From contig CAJNOL010000172.1 of NCBI GenBank assembly GCA_905250125.1, positions 1-64,000 on the forward strand: DNA of 64,000 nt, written 5' to 3'. The position numbers were made by a program, and so were the translations under genes. The stretch's first letter is position 1. The number at the start of each line of letters is the position of its first letter. Of the stretch, positions 11,156 to 24,488 are shown piece by piece. Source of the DNA: Rotaria sordida (taxonomy: Eukaryota; Rotifera; Eurotatoria; Philodinida; Philodinidae). The notes under the pieces were generated by a model. The model had not been told where the DNA came from and did no database searches. It worked only from the letters and a program-made list of their open reading frames with translations.

Positions 11156-14100
11156 AATTTTTTTTCTCTTAGTAACTACGGATGTAAAAAAAAAGATAAG
11201 CAAGATAAAAGGTAATGACGATTTGAGAGATTTAAAAATACAACGTAAAAATACTGCTTTATATATATATATATATATATATTTGAGTGTTATCGACAGT
11301 CAACAAATCGTAAATGACAAGATATTTAGAGATTTTTAGAATGCAAATTACTTTGCATCTGATTTTATTTTTAATATATTCTAGATGCAAATTTCATAAA
11401 GCACATCTATAGAACAGATCTCATTTATTTTTACGAGATTTTTCTATCACCTAGGGATATAGATGAAGTCGGATTTACTTTATATTTACTTAAGCTTTAA
11501 TAAATTTGCGTAACCTTTAGATGATGACAAAAATATGGAGTTACAAGTACTAAAAAAAATAATATTTCATTTTATTCAAATCCAAGCTCGATATTCATAC
11601 AAAATAAATATAATGATAATTGATTAACGACGCCATCTGACCAAATTTTTCAGAACGAGTTGTCAAGTATTCTAAAGAAAAAATAACTATAGATTTCATG
11701 ATTTTTTCCTCCTACTCATTTTATCAATAAAAAAGTTTGAACTAATAATAAATTGTTATCAGAATTTTGAATGTCAAAAATGACCAAGAAAATCATGAAG
11801 TTTTATGTTTACTTCATAATTTGATAACTGTTGTCAAAATTTCTGATAAACATAATAATAGAAAAATTTTTCATTTAAATGAATGTTTGTTGAAATGATT
11901 TTTGAAGCTTTGACAACGAAGAAAATTTCTCACTTTCAAATATATCTTTGTGCAAAGTATATTTTATTTTTATTGAATTTTGATTTTGTGTTCACAATTC
12001 TATCAATTATTACATCAAAAGTCATGCTATTTCACTTGACTTGGTGAACATTAATCTGGATTTCATATTTATCTCAATATATACTTATGTAACACTCCAA
12101 TCATCTTTATTATATATTGATTTAAGATAATACAATAAAATATGTTTTCCTAATATAGAAAGAGTTCACTATTTATAATTAGAATTAATCTTCTCTTGCA
12201 TCATAAGTGATATATTTAGTAGTTTTATTAATTATTAGATAAAAGTATTATTGCTAGAAAACTTAATCCATACTATTGACTTTGTTCTTAAGGTTTTCCC
12301 CTTAGAAAATTCGATTTTTTGAGATAAACATATTGTCTAAGTTGCCTAGTATACGAATTTATAAAAATAAATTTGATTCTCGAAGGTATTTTTTGTGAGT
12401 TTTATGAACGATGTTTGAAATTATCTGAACAAATAATGAAGTATCTCAAGCAATCAGTAAAAGTTTTTTGTATAATTAGAGGAGATGTGGATATGGATCT
12501 TCTCTTCACCTACATCCTTAAAGTAGATATTTTATATAGAATAAAATATCATATTTCTTATGAATGATTAGAAAAAACTAACCATCATTACCAGCCTTTA
12601 AAGCACTTGTAAGGCAATAAGTGAATTTAAAAAAATCGATTTGTTATTTTGCTGTCATTATTATGTTATTGAATGATATAATAAATGTACAGATAATTCT
12701 ACCTAGGTAGCATAATCTATAGTGATGTGTACCGTACGAGTACAATCTAATGTACATAAATAAGTATTCCGATTGACATGTAATATATTTATATTTTACT
12801 TCTATTTTAAATAATAATAAGAAGATTATATATACAAAACAAAAATTGTTTTACTTTCTCCTCCAGATTGACTTGTTTTAGTAATGATCAAATTGCGGAC
12901 AAATTTTTTTCTTAATATATTTCATTCTAAAGAGCTCCGGATATTTTTTCTAATCGATAGATATATTCATAGTCCTTCAGATAAGCGAACAGAGTTTTCT
13001 AATTAATCTTCAATGGTAGATAAACTCCAGATTCTTTGTTGTCTATTTTGAAAAAATCTTTTTATATAGAACATAGCAATATTGTGTTTAAAACTTTTCA
13101 ATATTGATATTCTCGTTATAACAGGGATAATCGGCTCGAGTCATTTATTCAAAAAAAAACATAAGTTAATAATTCAACATCAAAATCAATTTTACAAGAA
13201 ATTGATGATTTTTATGCAAAAAGAAAATTTAACCAGTGAAAAATTCATATCAATCTCTTAATGAACTTGATAGAAAAATCATGCGTATTTTTGATATATT
13301 AGCATCAATTGAACATGTGTTTTCTCCAAGCAGTTTTTTTAATGAGATCGAATCTTTAAAATTTTTCACAAATTAATAAAGTTTAACTTTTGTGCTGATA
13401 AAAATTGATGCTTTCCTTTTTTACTATCTTGTTGAACTTGTACGAAAGAGAACGGTCGATTTTACGGCCCTTATTTTGTGGATGAGGATATACTAGTTGT
13501 GTTATTTTATTTAATGTAGTATCGTTTTTATTTTGTTTTTTTTTGTGCATAAAAACTAGGGAATAAGAGGTTATGTTATGAAAAACTTGTTGTTAACGTT
13601 CCTGATAAAAACAAATAGAAAAAGCAAAAATGGCAAAAAAAACAATTTAATTCAACTCGAGATATGGGAAGATGGTCGATGCTCCAATCCCGACGGGATC
13701 GAGATCAACACTTTTTCATTGGGAGTGACATATTCTATAATCGTGTGACATTTACGTCAAATGTCATATTCTTACGGCATTTGTATTCGAATAGTTTATG
13801 CGAAAATCATTGAGTAATGATTATTTCAATATTTACTGTTACAATTTCAATAATAAAATTAATCGTTTTCTTTTTTCGTAAACAACAGAAATGTTGAACA
13901 TATAAACGTGCAGAATAGACGAAGTATTAGTAAATTAAAAAAGAAAGTAATGAATATCCAAGAGAAAAGATATTAGAAATTGTGTATGTCGTGCAAGATG
14001 TATCAAGTTTATTGACACTACTAGAAGATGATATCGCATTTTTTCGCTAGTACATGCATTATTAAGCACCAAATCAGAACCAAAATTTTTTTTCAGATCG

Positions 14101-14522
14101 GCACCGAAAAACGATTGGTTTCGCTCATTACTACTCGAAAAGTGGCTTGATTCGCCCAATCCTGAATTATGATTAAGTATAAATGATACTCTTATTAGTA
14201 TTCAAGTTAAATCTCTACAAAAGAAAACAAGTTGATCTCTTTTACACGAGTTTCATGCTTACAGTTTCTTGTGGATTTCCTACGTCAAAGATGATTTCTA
14301 AATGTAAAATATGATACTTTATCAATTTCATAAATGAAATAATTCCTATGCTCATGATCATATCTGAAATAGATACCTTTATCTTTTTGAAACATATAAA
14401 TTCAAAAATATTTATTTATCAAAACGATCTAGCATTGTTTCAATGAATAATTTAAATTTTTGTAAATAAAGCGCGAATAAAAGATTCCAAAAAAACAAAT
14501 TTACTTTTGTCTCAATAGAGAC
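11156..14522. other. intergenic, divergent promoters of aquaporin 2 and EF-hand gene
   Basis: About 3.4 kb between two genes transcribed away from each other. A (TA)n run lies near 11262-11282. I see no further coding exon, RNA gene or clear repeat; codon use in the short open frames here is not gene-like. Confidence 0.45.
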
Positions 14523-17210
14523 ATGACAACAAGTCATCATACATCACACTCTGAAGATGTATCTCATACAACACTCAATGTACATTATGATGATGATGTT
14601 AGATCATTTACAACGTCGATTGCTAGTCGATCATCTATATCAACAATTCGATCTGGTTCAACAACTACCGAAGTAGGTCAAGAACAAATCGATCAAATAC
14701 GTGATGCATTTGCTGTATTTGACAAAGAAATGACAGGTTCAATTACAACAGAACAATTTAGGTAAATAAACAAATGAATTTAAATAATTAGAAGTATGAA
14801 AAATGTTCGTATAACAGTTACGTCAGAATAAATGAAGCATAACTAAGTACGTTCTTTCTCATGATGTACCCTTAAGTTCATTTCAACCAGGTTCTGTTTT
14901 TAATGACGCAAACATTATTTTATTAAATCGAATAAAAAAAAACAAGTAAAACTTTGTTTTGTGCAATGTACTCGAATAAAGATTCCTATGCAAATTTTGG
15001 CATTTCAATCTGATGCATAATTCATTTGTCTTGAAATTGAAATACAATTGCGTTATATTGATTCATTCTTTTGTTTTTTAATTAATGCAAATTTTTCTGT
15101 GTGTCTCAAAATCGTTATTTTTTGTAAAATTTGAGAAGAAAAAAAAAGAAATTATTTATATGGCAGATATTCACACAAAAATCTTACTCTCCTGATTACA
15201 AAGCAGAGGTTTTCAATTGCTACAAAATTGTTATCTAGATTGTGAAATACAATTCAAAAGGAGTATTAAAATATAGGGATAAAGATTTGGACTTCGCATA
15301 AACCGTGATAGATGCTAGTCAAAGATCATGACAGATATTTGATATATGATCACAGATCGTATATCAATAGTGTCTCGTGATAATACTTAGGATTATCCAA
15401 AAGTAGTGACGGAGGTTCTTTTTTTCTTATAGAAAGCTTGAAAAAATTTTCTTTTTTATGAATAGATAGAGCGTCTTTCGCTCTATCTGTCTATGCTATT
15501 TGACCACTATTAAACAAATATCATAATAATAAAATTTCGTTAAGAGCTATTTTTGTTGAAAACCAGCTGGTAACATTTAGATCATAATGTGTGTGATATA
15601 AAAAATGGGACACTTTTGCATTTCATCTTATTATCACTCCATACGTTGTATTAAAAAAAACAAAATATATCAGAAGATGCAGCGTGAAAAGCTCTATAAT
15701 TTATAAAGTACCGCTTATTTTATAGTTGTACTTTTTGTTCTAAAAATGGACAAAACTCTGAGTTACCAAGTTTCGACGTGACGAAAACGAGACCTTTTTT
15801 TTTGATAAAAAAACGAATTCGGTCTTTTTCTATCTTATCTTTGTATAGTTGTTCTTTGTAAATTGTAGAGCTCTTCACGCTGCATCTTCTGGTACATTTC
15901 GTTTTTTCAATACAACATATTATGTGATAATAAAGTGGAATGCAAAAATACCACACTCATTATGAACTAAATGTTACCAGCTGGTTTTCAACAAAGATAG
16001 CTCTTATCGAAATTTTATTATTATGATATTTGTTTAATAGTGGTCAAATAGCATAGAAAGATAGAGCGAAAGACGCTCTATCTATTCATAAAAAAGAACA
16101 TTTTTTCAAGCTTTCTATAAGAAAAACAAGAACCTCCATCACCACTTTTGGATAACCCTAAGTATATTAACTACTATCTTATTGCATGCCTAGAGGATTA
16201 AGTAAAAGGATAGTGAAGAAACGTGTCTTCAAATAGATAGAATAAAATAATCTCCCTGTGATTAGTAAGAGCAGCCACATTGTGCTTCACATTTTAATTC
16301 TGTAGGGATTATGCTAACAGCTCTTATTTTATTAGTTTAAGACTTCAACAAATAGGCTTAGACAGACTGGTTTTTATTGGTAAAGGTTATCCATATTGAA
16401 ATGTCGCTGCATAATTTATCTAATGTTTTTGTTTGATATTGTCTAGCAAAACTCGTGATACGTTCTTATAGAAAATTGAATTGTCAATCTTTTTAAAGAA
16501 AACGATTAAGGCATTACAATGAATCTTGATGGGCTACATTGAGAAAATACTTAGAGAGATATTTATTTGGGCACATCCATTAATAAATACTGTAGGGATT
16601 TAACAATGAATAATCAACTGAAATTTTGATTTCTTCATATGTAGAACATGAAACATAAATCATTTATTCAAACTACTAAAAGATTTTTACAACGAATAAT
16701 TCTAAATAATAAATTTATTTTCTATTTAGTAAAGTTCTCGAAGATCTTGGATATAATGTTCCTGAAAGTGAACTAAGTACATTTATCAATCAACTTGATA
16801 TTGATAAATCAGGTTAGATAATATTTGTTTATATGAATTGAAATTATTCTAATCGGTTTTTTTTCTTTCTTTTAGGAACTATTGAATTTGAAGAATATCT
16901 TAGTTTTATGTTAACATTTATTAAGAAAAATGTTACAACAGAAGATAATCTCAAAGATGCCTTTAATCTATTCGATCAAAATGATGATGGTTTTATTGAA
17001 GCAAAAGATTTACGAGAAATTATGACAAATCTAGGTGAAAAAATTACAGATGAAGATATTGATGAAATGATTCGTGAAGCTGATATTGGTATATGTTCTA
17101 TTATTTTTTTTTTGGTTTTTAATTCTTAAATATGTCATTCATCTAATATTTTAGATAAAGATTTTAAAGTTAATTTTTATGAATTTCAACGAATTATGAG
17201 TTTTAGATGA
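14523..17210 (+). CDS. calmodulin-like four-EF-hand protein
   Basis: Four exons: 14523-14761, 16730-16812, 16876-17088 and 17155-17210, joining in frame to 196 residues. A Ser/Thr/His-rich N-terminal extension of about 50 residues precedes a calmodulin/centrin-like core. EF loop 1 (67-78, DKEMTGSITTEQ) ends in Gln where Glu is expected, so calcium binding there is doubtful. Loop 2 (103-114, DIDKSGTIEFEE) is canonical. Loop 3 (141-152) ends in Asp, a tolerated change. Loop 4 (177-188, DIDKDFKVNFYE) has Phe in place of the conserved Gly at position 6. The core thus binds calcium best at sites 2 and 3. The role is that of a calcium sensor; the partner is not visible. It could be a calmodulin-like or centrin-related member; the extension does not settle this. 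The first intron (1968 bp) carries a MITE-like element. AATAAA follows about 18 bp after the stop. Confidence 0.9.
15386..16162. mobile_element. Tc1/mariner-type MITE with long inverted arms
   Basis: A 777-bp element flanked by TA on both sides (15384-15385 and 16163-16164). Ends read CTTAGG(A/G)TTATCC and its mirror. Left arm about 15386-15697, right arm about 15850-16162, centre unrelated. Each arm contains a perfect 9-bp-stem hairpin (GATAGAGCG/CGCTCTATC) at 15465-15487 and 16060-16082. No transposase frame. It sits in intron 1 of the EF-hand gene. Confidence 0.85.
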
Positions 17211-17308
17211 GAAGAATACAAAAAAAAATAAACATCTTAAAATTCATCAGAATATTTTATTTCTTATTTTATTGATGAAATATAAAATAAATGAATGCAT
17301 GATTATTA

Positions 17309-17521
17309 TTATTTTCCAAGTTTAATCCTTCGTCTTCGAATTCCATTGCGGTTTGGACCAGGAGACATCGTAGAGGGTTCAGCTCCTTGATCACGATTAT
17401 CATCATTATTCGTAGGTATATTCAACACGTCAGCGGTATCTCGTTTTTTAATTAATTTACCATGAAGAGCCATAATCAAAGCAAAGAAGAAGAACAAATT
17501 GGCGATCGATAACAGACGCAT
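17309..17521 (-). CDS. candidate secreted/amidated peptide precursor
   Basis: Single-exon frame of 70 residues. Residues 1-21 (MRLLSIANLFFFFALIMALHG) form a clear signal peptide. A KKR site at 25-27 could release a mature region, and an RRRR site at 62-65 precedes the C-terminal end IKLGK. A terminal Gly-Lys is the usual substrate for carboxypeptidase trimming and alpha-amidation, which would leave a short amidated end. This is the layout of a small neuropeptide or other processed secreted peptide. I cannot assign it to a known family. The frame opens further upstream (Met at 17656), but the signal peptide argues for 17521. The gene converges with the EF-hand gene with only 98 bp between stops. 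Its 3' AATAAA on the minus strand would fall near 17257-17275, so the transcripts may overlap. Confidence 0.6.
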   Translation of the reverse strand: MRLLSIANLFFFFALIMALHGKLIKKRDTADVLNIPTNNDDNRDQGAEPSTMSPGPNRNGIRRRRIKLGK

Positions 17522-20500
17522 CTTTGTTATTTTGTCGAATGAAAAATCATAAGAAGAAAAAAAAAGAGAAGAAGCAATATTTATATGATAATTTAACCGA
17601 AATTTAATAAACGAATACAATCTGTTACGTATTATATCAAATGATATACTTATCAAACAAATATAAAACGTCGAATTATTAAAATTTTAATAACACTTAA
17701 GGTTTTACAAGAGCAAAATATTGGTTATTTTATTTGCTTTTATTTTATTTTTTTGACATTTGTTTTCTTGAAATCAATTATGAAATATTGTAATAAAGAA
17801 ATAAATAAATAATATCATGTTATGGCAATTATACAAGAATTATAGTTTATTTTATAACTAAATTCTAATAGATTTTATTTGATATCTTATGTAGATCTAA
17901 TACAATATACTTGATTCAAAAGCAATTTATTAGTTAAAAGACTGCCCTCATCAATTTCTATAGAATGAAACTTTAGCATTAGTTTCTAGTTATTTGTATA
18001 GTATTTTCATTATTAATTTCATTAAACATATTGTTTTATAGACTTAAAACGTGATGACTTGATTCTTTATTTATAATGAAATATCGATTATATTACGAAA
18101 CAGTTTTTTTTTTGCAATTAGATTATGGAAATGAATTGATGCTGAACAATTCATATGCTAATTTAATAAGTGGTGGATTGTACGTATAATATCGGCAATG
18201 ATAAGAAAAGGATTACTGAATTTCATTTAATTGAGAAATAGTCTCCGTTCTTGTCATTAGTTCTAATCCTTTTTTCTGTTATGTTAGTAATATTTATCAA
18301 CTATTTCGTTTTGTATCATTCTATAATAAAATGTCTTAACTTTATATCCTTCATAGAATTTGTGCATCTCACATTTCGACATTGTTAATAAATAATTCAG
18401 AAAAGCGGAAACACATTATTAACCTGTTTTTAGTTGTTTCTTCAAGACTCTACTAAACTTGAAGTCGATTATCGATCCAATCCGATTTTCACTGATATAT
18501 TTTTATGAATTGTTAGAGACAAAATTTAGAAACAGTTTTCCTTTGCTTCTTAGTCTTACTGTGTATGGGACAGACTAAGTTAACGATGTTAGTATTAAAA
18601 ATTTCAAAAGTTATATAAGTTTCACTTAATGTCTTTGTCGAGCTGTATTAATAAACACTTTCTCAGAATAAGTAGTTTGTTAATTGATACATAAAGAATC
18701 GGTTCTATACCGGTTGAATTCTATAAATGAACCACTCAATTCAGTCTATTTGAAAAAATATTCAACCATTTCCAAGTTTGATTAAATATACATTGTAATG
18801 ACATAGTGAGAAGCATCATATGTATATGATAGTAAGTCTTTTTCATGTTGTATGCGATTTATATTATTTAATATATAGAATGATGCATTAATATGAATAG
18901 ATATCAATGACAAAAAAAAAGTTTATTTTGAATTGTTTATGAAAAACTAACATGTTCAGTTCATGAAAATTAGTCGCTATGAGATATAGTCAAGATTTTT
19001 GTAATTAAAGAAAAAAATATCTGAGTTTTTAAGTAAAATTTTCGATTGAGACGAATAAGTTGAACAACGATAACAAAAGAATAATTAGACAATAATAAGC
19101 GAATTGTATGCTGTTATAAAGTAGAGTATGTTTCTTTGATCGATGCAAATTATTATAGACTCTAGATTAATTTCTAGGAAGTATATAATCTCTTCTTATT
19201 AACGTATTTTATTATAGACTATATTTCTATTAATAGAAAATTATTAGATTAACAGATTATTAATAGGCTACTTGTAGAACTTTTTCAGCAGACCGGCTTC
19301 TATTTTTGTTTTGTTCTAAAATGTTAACATATATATTCAGTAAAAAGCTAACAGAACAAAATTCTATCCTCTTATAATGGCTTTGTTTAAAGTATCGTAA
19401 AAATAACGTTTCTTTTTTCTTATTTAAAATTTTTCGATTTTGCCAAAATTCTTTAACGAAAACAAAGTTCGACTCCATTATCATGAAAGTAGATGTCAAG
19501 AATATTAGTAAAATGTTGAAACAATGTCGTTTGTCGTGCATTTTTTTTTCTACATAATAGGAAACGAGAATTCAGAAAAGCAAAAAATCTACAAACAAAT
19601 ATGAAGATTTTATTTTCATTATCATGGGAATAATTCGTTTAGGAAAATATCTCTACCAATTAGATTTATTCGAAGAATATATGAGGGTGGAAAATCTAGT
19701 CGGATACCTCTATCGCACAGCTTTTATAATATATCACAAACATAAGATTTTTTTGTTGCTAGTTATAGTACTGAGGATTTGTTATTATTTCGATTATATA
19801 TTTTGAATCACAATCAACATGAGCAGATGTCTTCATAAAATCTTTTGCTAAAACATACTTTTATTAATCTTTTTCATGGTAATTCGTACTTGCTATCTGA
19901 AATACTAAGATATACAACTGAAGGTGGTTGTGGATTTGACCATGTTTGATGGTGTCAATGAAGATTCGGCCCAACTAAGTCTTTCTGCTGCAAAATTTAT
20001 GTAGTCGATAAACATAAGAGTGTATTGTACTGAAACATGTTATGAAAATACTTGATTATTATGATTTCCAACAAGATATATAATCAAAAGAATAACAAAT
20101 CATCAGTATTACATCAGTACTATAATTGGTAAAAACAAAACATATGTTTCTCATATAATATAAAAGCTGTGGGATAGTGGTATCCAAACATAATGGCTAC
20201 TCTGATATATGTACATTATTCAATCTTGAAGTTTTTATTGCATTATGAAAAAAAAGGCAATGATTAATACCACTCTTCATGTTCTAATGTACAAATCAAG
20301 ACGAAACAAAAACGAGTACTTAAGAAAGCAATTATGAGACCATCGGGTATACGAAGCATTTAATAAAAAAAATTTTTTCCTTTTTTTTTTGTACATCTAC
20401 TGCATCGATGTCAGAAAACCATCAATCCCAAAATTTTATCGTCCAATACCGTTTGTTTCAAAAGTTAGTCAATAGCGACTTTTTACCATTATCATATGTT

Positions 20501-21812
20501 TATGAGAAAAAACAGCGAAAAATACACTGTAACAATTGTGCTTGTTTTTGCCTCAACGCATCATTCAAATTTTTTTTTATAAATTTGTACTAAAAGATAG
20601 AGAATTAAAGACTGAACAAAATGAGCTATTTGAATATAATAGAGTGTTCACTGACTCAAGTTTTATATGGTCAATATGAATGAAAAATGACTCTTTCGAT
20701 GGGCCCTAAATGTCTGTTTGATAACAATTTATTGCCTGCGGGAATTCAGAATTAGAGAATACCAATCTAAATTTTATATATGTTATGCAACTTTTTATTC
20801 TTTACAAAATGATAAAAAAAAAGAAATTCAAAACTAACAAAATAAATACGACATTCGGAATCAGCATTAAAAACTACAGTGAGTTAAACATACAGTAGAG
20901 AAATTTGTTCCTACAAAAAACTGATTCCTGAGGGAAAATTTTAATAAAGTACAGCTGTAAAGGACCACAGGTGAATTTCCATAGGGAAAAATTTCTTTAA
21001 CATATGTTTGACTCTACGTAATTTTTGACACTGATTCTGAATGTCGTGTCTGTTTTTCTTGACAATTGTGTTATGACAATGAAAACTGCTAAAAACTTTT
21101 TTTCTTATCGAGTACTTCGTATATTAGCATGATACTAGATAGCCTCCTTATTCCGTTATTAAACACTCATTGTCTCATGTTTCAAACTCTTCTTTAATGG
21201 ATAATATTTCTAACATTCGGTTTATATATCAATTGATTTTGTTAAATTTAACTAAATTATTTCATTAAATTGACCAGATCAATTATTTATTGCAAATATA
21301 AATTTTAATAGGAAAAAAGAAAGATTTATAAAAAGCAAATTTTTGAGACAATAATAAGTATTCATCTATGTTCTTTAATGATGATTGAACCTTTTGTCAT
21401 ATGATGCCTTCTTTTTCAATATATATATTCTTCTTCAATTCGTTAAGTATGGTCGATTGGTTTTTTTTAGTATTTCTTTTCAAGGTTATTATCATTATAA
21501 TTATTCATATAGCGTTTCCGCTCACCAAAGACGTTTGCATACGTATATATATGCAGCAGATTATAAATCTCTTCATTCCGTTCAAATGAGCAGCAGTAAC
21601 AAGAAGACAAGTATAAGTGTAGTCACGTGCAGCAGGAGGCCAAGAACAATAGTCAAGCTTCATAAAGAAGTAAAAGCGAAACAAAAAAATAACACAATAT
21701 ATGCCATGTCACACACATATTTATATATATATATGCTTGATCAAACAGGCTATAATCATCTATATATCGACTAATATTAATAAATATATATATATATATA
21801 ACTTTGTATTTT
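17522..21812. other. gene-poor intergenic region
   Basis: About 4.3 kb of AT-rich DNA upstream of the peptide gene and downstream of the membrane-protein gene. One imperfect inverted repeat (20849-21046) is listed separately. Other short open frames lack gene-like codon use. Confidence 0.45.
20849..21046. repeat. imperfect inverted repeat, degraded foldback
   Basis: The segment starting 'cgacattcggaatcag' (20849) is mirrored by the segment ending 'ctgattctgaatgtcg' (21046), with further matches inward ('aaacata', 'agaaattt'). Centre near 20948. Similarity seems to continue a little outward but boundaries are unclear. Confidence 0.6.
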
Positions 21813-21999
21813 TTATTTGATTGGTATAAAGAAATTGCGACATGCACAATTCATTATTGATGATGTTTGTTGTTGTTTACGATGTAAAGTTTCTAATAAA
21901 CAACTTTGACATACAATAGTTGATGATGTTGTTGTTGATAATGGCGATGGTGGTTCACATGTATAATAATGTGGTGTTAAATGACGATTATTTGAAATA

Positions 22000-22046
<47 letters not shown>

Positions 22047-22950
22047 TTGATAATATGCAAGTGTGCATGAACAACAACAACAATGATGATGATCAAATGT
22101 TGGACGAATTTCTTCATAAATATTTGTTGAATTACGATGAGATAATGATATATTATCAGAATTTAAATATTGTTGACTATGCATCATATGAAGACTTAAA
22201 TTTGAATTGTTTGTCATTGTTAATGATGGATATTGATTATGAGGTATTGTTGTTGTTGTTGTTAATGGAGTTGAACATTCATATGATGTTGGTACAATCT
22301 AGAGCAAAAAAAAAAGACATTTTGTCTTTGATTTTGAATTTTATTTTCTATAAATTTCTTCAGATAATAGACAACGCCGAGTTTGTTTTTTTTATTATGT
22401 CAAAAAAATCAAAGAGATTTTCGAATAGAATTTTCAAAACCCAGAAATGATATTGATCGCAGTCTTTTAGAAATTAGGAGAGAAGGGAAAGTCTTTTATT
22501 GCGGAAGAATGGAGTTAGTCAAATATGATTTATGTAATCATATAATGATTTGATTGTGTTAGTTTTGTAATTTATTCAAGAACTTCCGATTTCCTTCTTT
22601 TTAGTAATGAATACGTAACAAAAAAAAAGAGAAATTTAATTTACCGGAAAATAATCGTAATTTTCTATACCAAATGAAATCAATATGATATTTTATAATT
22701 TCTAAAGTATATTTTTCAATTCTTTTTTTTTCACAATCTGTCAAAAGATTTGTTTTCTCTTTTTATTGTCAACTATCCGTCTGTTTGAGATTCTTTCGTA
22801 TGTTTTATCTATTTATTCTCAAGATAAGACAAGATTTAATGTAAACAGACTATACTATTATCCATCCTTCTTCAAACATCCGTTTTGAATTCATTACGTT
22901 TATCCCCCACTTGGCAACAATTAACTTAGATTGCCTATTCTTATAGTCAA

Positions 22951-22985
<35 letters not shown>

Positions 22986-23566
22986 GTATAATAATGATTA
23001 CGTAATTCTTACACTCGAGAATGATGCACATCCGTCGCCGCCATCATTACTATTACTACCAAGATTGCTATTTGTATTTGTTGTCTTGATAAATGTCACA
23101 TCACTGTTGTTCGTTTCTCGAATACTACTATTCACACTATTGATATCTGTTGTTCGACGACGATGATGATATCTTAATTTGTAATGAAATCGAAATCTTA
23201 AAATATATATACATACATAAATTTATATAAGAATCTTTTCTTTTTTTTTTGATTATCTTACTTAACACCGAGTAAAAATAATATAAGACATGTTGAAGTT
23301 AAAGCAATTAATATACCAAGAATAATTGAAATGATTGTTAAATAAGATGAATCTGTTGTTGTACGTTGACGAAAATTTGTTAATGTTGAAGATGAACTTA
23401 ATGATAATTTACATGTTGTTGTTAAAAATAATTCGGGTATTGTTGGTGGACGTGGTGGTGGAATAAGAAGATAACATGCTGATTGTTTCCGACATATTTC
23501 ATATTTTTGTAAATGATTAACATCATTAAATGAACTAATTTTTAAATTAGATAAAGTTCGATTCAT
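21813..23566 (-). CDS. single-pass membrane protein with polyQ tail and YEEI motif
   Basis: Three exons on the minus strand: 23566-23262, 23196-23013 and 22298-21813, joining in frame to 324 residues. A hydrophobic helix spans residues about 75-101, followed by a basic stop-transfer stretch (RYHHRRR). The N-terminal part has an NRT glycosylation site and several Cys, so it is probably extracellular; the tail is cytoplasmic. The tail carries an IYEEI sequence (Tyr224), which matches the preferred Src-family SH2 ligand pYEEI, then HHHCCCCSC (possible palmitoylation or metal site) and a run of about 15 Gln encoded by CAA. No family is recognised. The N-terminus lacks a signal peptide and sequence before the Met continues in frame to a possible splice acceptor near 23582, so upstream exons may be missing from this model. 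Confidence 0.7.
22002..22046. repeat. (TTG)n trinucleotide repeat coding for polyQ
   Basis: About 15 units of TTG on the plus strand, read as CAA (Gln) by the minus-strand membrane-protein gene. Confidence 0.9.
22954..22982. repeat. (TA)n repeat in an intron
   Basis: Pure TA dinucleotide run inside the second intron of the membrane-protein gene, close to the exon 2 donor. Confidence 0.9.
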
Positions 23567-24455
23567 ACTGTTAAATCTTCAATAGAAAAAAAAGAAAAGG
23601 TAACTAACATTCGATTGTTATTCTCTCTCTCTTCTTTTCTTTTCTATCACGTTTGTTCATATGTGACACAGTTCAACAATTATTACTTCTCTCAAAAAAA
23701 AAAAGAATACAGAAAGAGAGAGAAGAGAGAATTAGTGGAGAAGAAGAACTCTCGTTTGCTTGCTTACTTCTCTTCGTTTAGGTCTTTTTTTTTTTGATGT
23801 ACATGTGAGACGGCCAAGAGTGTTGACAGACGCAATGCGTATGTATGTTAAGAGACGGCATAGCAAACACAGAGTGCTTTTTCCTAAATTAGTCTGCTCT
23901 TAGTCATACATTCTTAAATAGAAAACAGAAAATGATCATTGCTTTGATAACTGGATTTTTAATATTGGAAGATGCTTTAACTAGAACGTTTTTTTGTCTT
24001 CTGATGAAACAAAAAAAAGTATGTAAATCAATGACGACCTTGTTCTCGTGTATATATGTAATAAACTCTCACGGGAAGTTATAAGAAGGTGTGAAGAAAA
24101 AAAAAATATATATTAAACACGACAAGCTTAACATTATTAAACAATGGATAAGACAAAAAAAAAGATAGAAATACGGTTAGTTATAACAATAATGATGGAT
24201 TAAAAACAAGAAAATTGTTCTTTATGAATGAATAGAAAAATAGAAGTAAAATTTTATTGTACAATGAAAAGAAATTAACCTTGAATAATTATCATATCTA
24301 CCTTTTTTCTACTATTAGTATTTCAACATTGTCTATTATGATTGTTTTTGATCGAACTAGACAAAAAAAAATATGCTCAAAGGGTATCATGCTCCCGTGA
24401 CTATATCATTGTTTATATTGTATATAAGTAAATGACACTAACTGAGTAGAGACAG

Positions 24456-24457
24456 AG

Positions 24458-24487
<30 letters not shown>
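24456..24487. repeat. (GAA)n repeat
   Basis: About ten GAA units on the plus strand. Confidence 0.9.
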
Positions 24488-24488
<1 letters not shown>

